The position numbers and the translations under genes were made by a program. The notes beneath the pieces are model-generated. The model saw only the letters and a program-made list of their open reading frames with translations, did not search any database and had not been told where the DNA came from. A stretch of DNA of 64,000 nucleotides from Christiangramia flava JLT2011 (GTDB lineage: Bacteria > Bacteroidota > Bacteroidia > Flavobacteriales > Flavobacteriaceae), in NCBI RefSeq assembly GCF_001951155.1, contig NZ_CP016359.1:1574001-1638000 (forward strand). Direction: 5' to 3'. Positions 63,018 to 64,000 of this stretch are shown one piece after another. How positions within the stretch are numbered: the stretch's first letter is position 1; every line of letters starts with the position of its first letter.

Positions 63018-64000
63018 TTAAAACTTCCATCTCACAAAAGCTTCCATAGCTTCGTAATTGGCCAGACCGAGCTTATGGTACTGTTCTGCAGTTTCCCTGT
63101 TGCGCTCTTCGGCTCTCACCCAGAATTCACGCTCGTCATCTCCAGGAAAAACAGGTCGGTCTTTTTGAGACTGGTGCTGGAAAATAGCATTTCGTTTTTT
63201 CTCCACTTCCTGCGGAGAAAGCGGAACGGCCATTTCAATTTCATGTACGTGGAATTCCTGCCAGGCACCGCGGTACATCCATAACCAGCAATCCTTGGTC
63301 CATTCTTCGGTCTTCCGAAGCTCGTTGAGTGCTTCCAGCACGATATGGAAGCAAACGATATGCGTCCCATGTGGATCGGCAAAATCACCGGCTGTGAAGA
63401 CCTGGTGCGGTTTGATTTCCTGTAACAGTTCCATGGTAAGCTTCACATCTTTTTCGGTCATTGGTTTTTTCACCTTTTTCCCGGTTTCGTAGAATGGAAG
63501 TGCCATAAAATGGATGTTTTCATCATTCAACCCGGCGTAACGCGCTCCGGCGATAGCTTCGGTCTTCCTGATGAAGGCTTTCACATCCCGAACCTCCGGA
63601 ATGTCTATGTCATTAGGTTTTTTCTTGCTGAAGAACTTCCACATTTTGTCGTAAGTGGCTTCCAGCTTGGAAGTATCATCGCCGATACTTTTATTGAAAT
63701 CGATAGCAAATTCCACATACCGAAGCACATCTGTATCCCAAACTGCGGTGTTACCTGAAGTTTGATACGCCACATGCACGTCATGTCCCTGGTCAACAAG
63801 GCGTATAAAGGTCCCACCCATCGAAATCACATCATCGTCTGGATGCGGGCTGAATATGACCGACCTTTTTCGGGCCGGCCTGGCACGTTCCGGTCTTTGG
63901 GAATCATCGGCTTTTGGTTTTCCACCCGGCCAGCCGGTAATGCTGTGCTGGAGGATATTGAACACCTTGATATTGATGTCGTAGGCCGTTCCCTGATCGG
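63018..64000 (-). CDS. nagB: Glucosamine-6-phosphate deaminase with C-terminal PIG-L-type domain (5' part outside window)
   Basis: The frame is open to the right edge; 326 C-terminal residues are visible. After DQGTAYDINIK and HSITGWPGGKP, the PIG-L/LmbE-type deacetylase domain has its metal motif PHPDDDVISMGG and a second ligand region ADPHGTH. Bacteroidota NagB proteins of about 640 residues consist of a deaminase domain followed by just this domain, so I infer NagB although its catalytic half is not seen. It would convert GlcN-6-phosphate to fructose-6-phosphate and ammonia. An internal GTG (63965) is not the true start. The amidase gene follows directly. Confidence 0.82.
   Translation of the reverse strand, partial: DQGTAYDINIKVFNILQHSITGWPGGKPKADDSQRPERARPARKRSVIFSPHPDDDVISMGGTFIRLVDQGHDVHVAYQTSGNTAVWDTDVLRYVEFAIDFNKSIGDDTSKLEATYDKMWKFFSKKKPNDIDIPEVRDVKAFIRKTEAIAGARYAGLNDENIHFMALPFYETGKKVKKPMTEKDVKLTMELLQEIKPHQVFTAGDFADPHGTHIVCFHIVLEALNELRKTEEWTKDCWLWMYRGAWQEFHVHEIEMAVPLSPQEVEKKRNAIFQHQSQKDRPVFPGDDEREFWVRAEERNRETAEQYHKLGLANYEAMEAFVRWKF

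Overview
The window reads as a chromosomal segment of a marine-type Flavobacteriaceae (Bacteroidota), most like the Gramella/Christiangramia group. The reasons are a SusC/SusD pair, lineage-typical families (DUF4175, DUF4837, a NagB carrying a PIG-L domain, a GH3-type adenylating enzyme), promoters of the Bacteroidota type (TTTG about 20 bases before TAnnTTTG), few Shine-Dalgarno sites and moderate GC content. The genus is inferred from protein style, not from a marker gene. No insertion sequence, prophage, CRISPR array or rRNA operon was found. There is one tRNA (Cys).

Left part (1 to about 30 kb). Almost everything is on the minus strand. It starts with a surface-polysaccharide block (glycosyltransferase, UDP-glucuronate decarboxylase, rfbD, rfbC). 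Next come a DUF6909-like protein, a GH3-family adenylase and an M23 peptidase, then tatA (plus strand), a DUF4837 lipoprotein, an MltD-like transglycosylase and pgk. These are followed by holB and a DoxX protein (plus), an OmpH/Skp-like chaperone, a methyltransferase, mnmG, ybeY and a large DUF4175 protein. The last stretch holds gltX, a band-7 protein, a YtxH/holin/DUF6327 trio, glnS, folB, tRNA-Cys, a LysE exporter and RNase R. Two near-identical parS-like palindromes flank mnmG, and a third, weaker one lies in the transglycosylase gene.

Middle (30 to 44 kb). A 516-base AT-rich gap between a DUF2007 gene and rpiB has DnaA-box-like motifs. With the parS sites, mnmG and rnpA nearby, it is a reasonable candidate for oriC. 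To its right are rpiB, a GNAT enzyme, a sterol-desaturase-like enzyme, an S41 protease with rnpA, an operon of a metallo-beta-lactamase-fold enzyme with S8 and M1 peptidases, a CPA1 antiporter with an RCK domain, a YebC regulator and lepA.

Right part (44 to 64 kb). This is an amino-sugar and probably peptidoglycan-utilisation locus. The plus-strand run is ROK kinase, FucP-type transporter, GH20, MurQ and a CBM9-like protein, then SusC and SusD, then GH18, a GHL10/DUF187 lipoprotein, a sodium:solute symporter and a C40 peptidase. The minus-strand run facing it is NagB with a PIG-L domain (cut by the window edge), an N-acetylmuramoyl-L-alanine amidase and a metallophosphoesterase fused to a PQQ-type propeller. 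In outline, surface enzymes cut muropeptides or chitin-like glycans, SusCD imports them, periplasmic enzymes trim them, two inner-membrane transporters take in the sugars, and kinase, MurQ and NagB feed them into glycolysis. The amidase gene has an in-frame TAG just after its lipoprotein signal, so it is broken or re-started internally.
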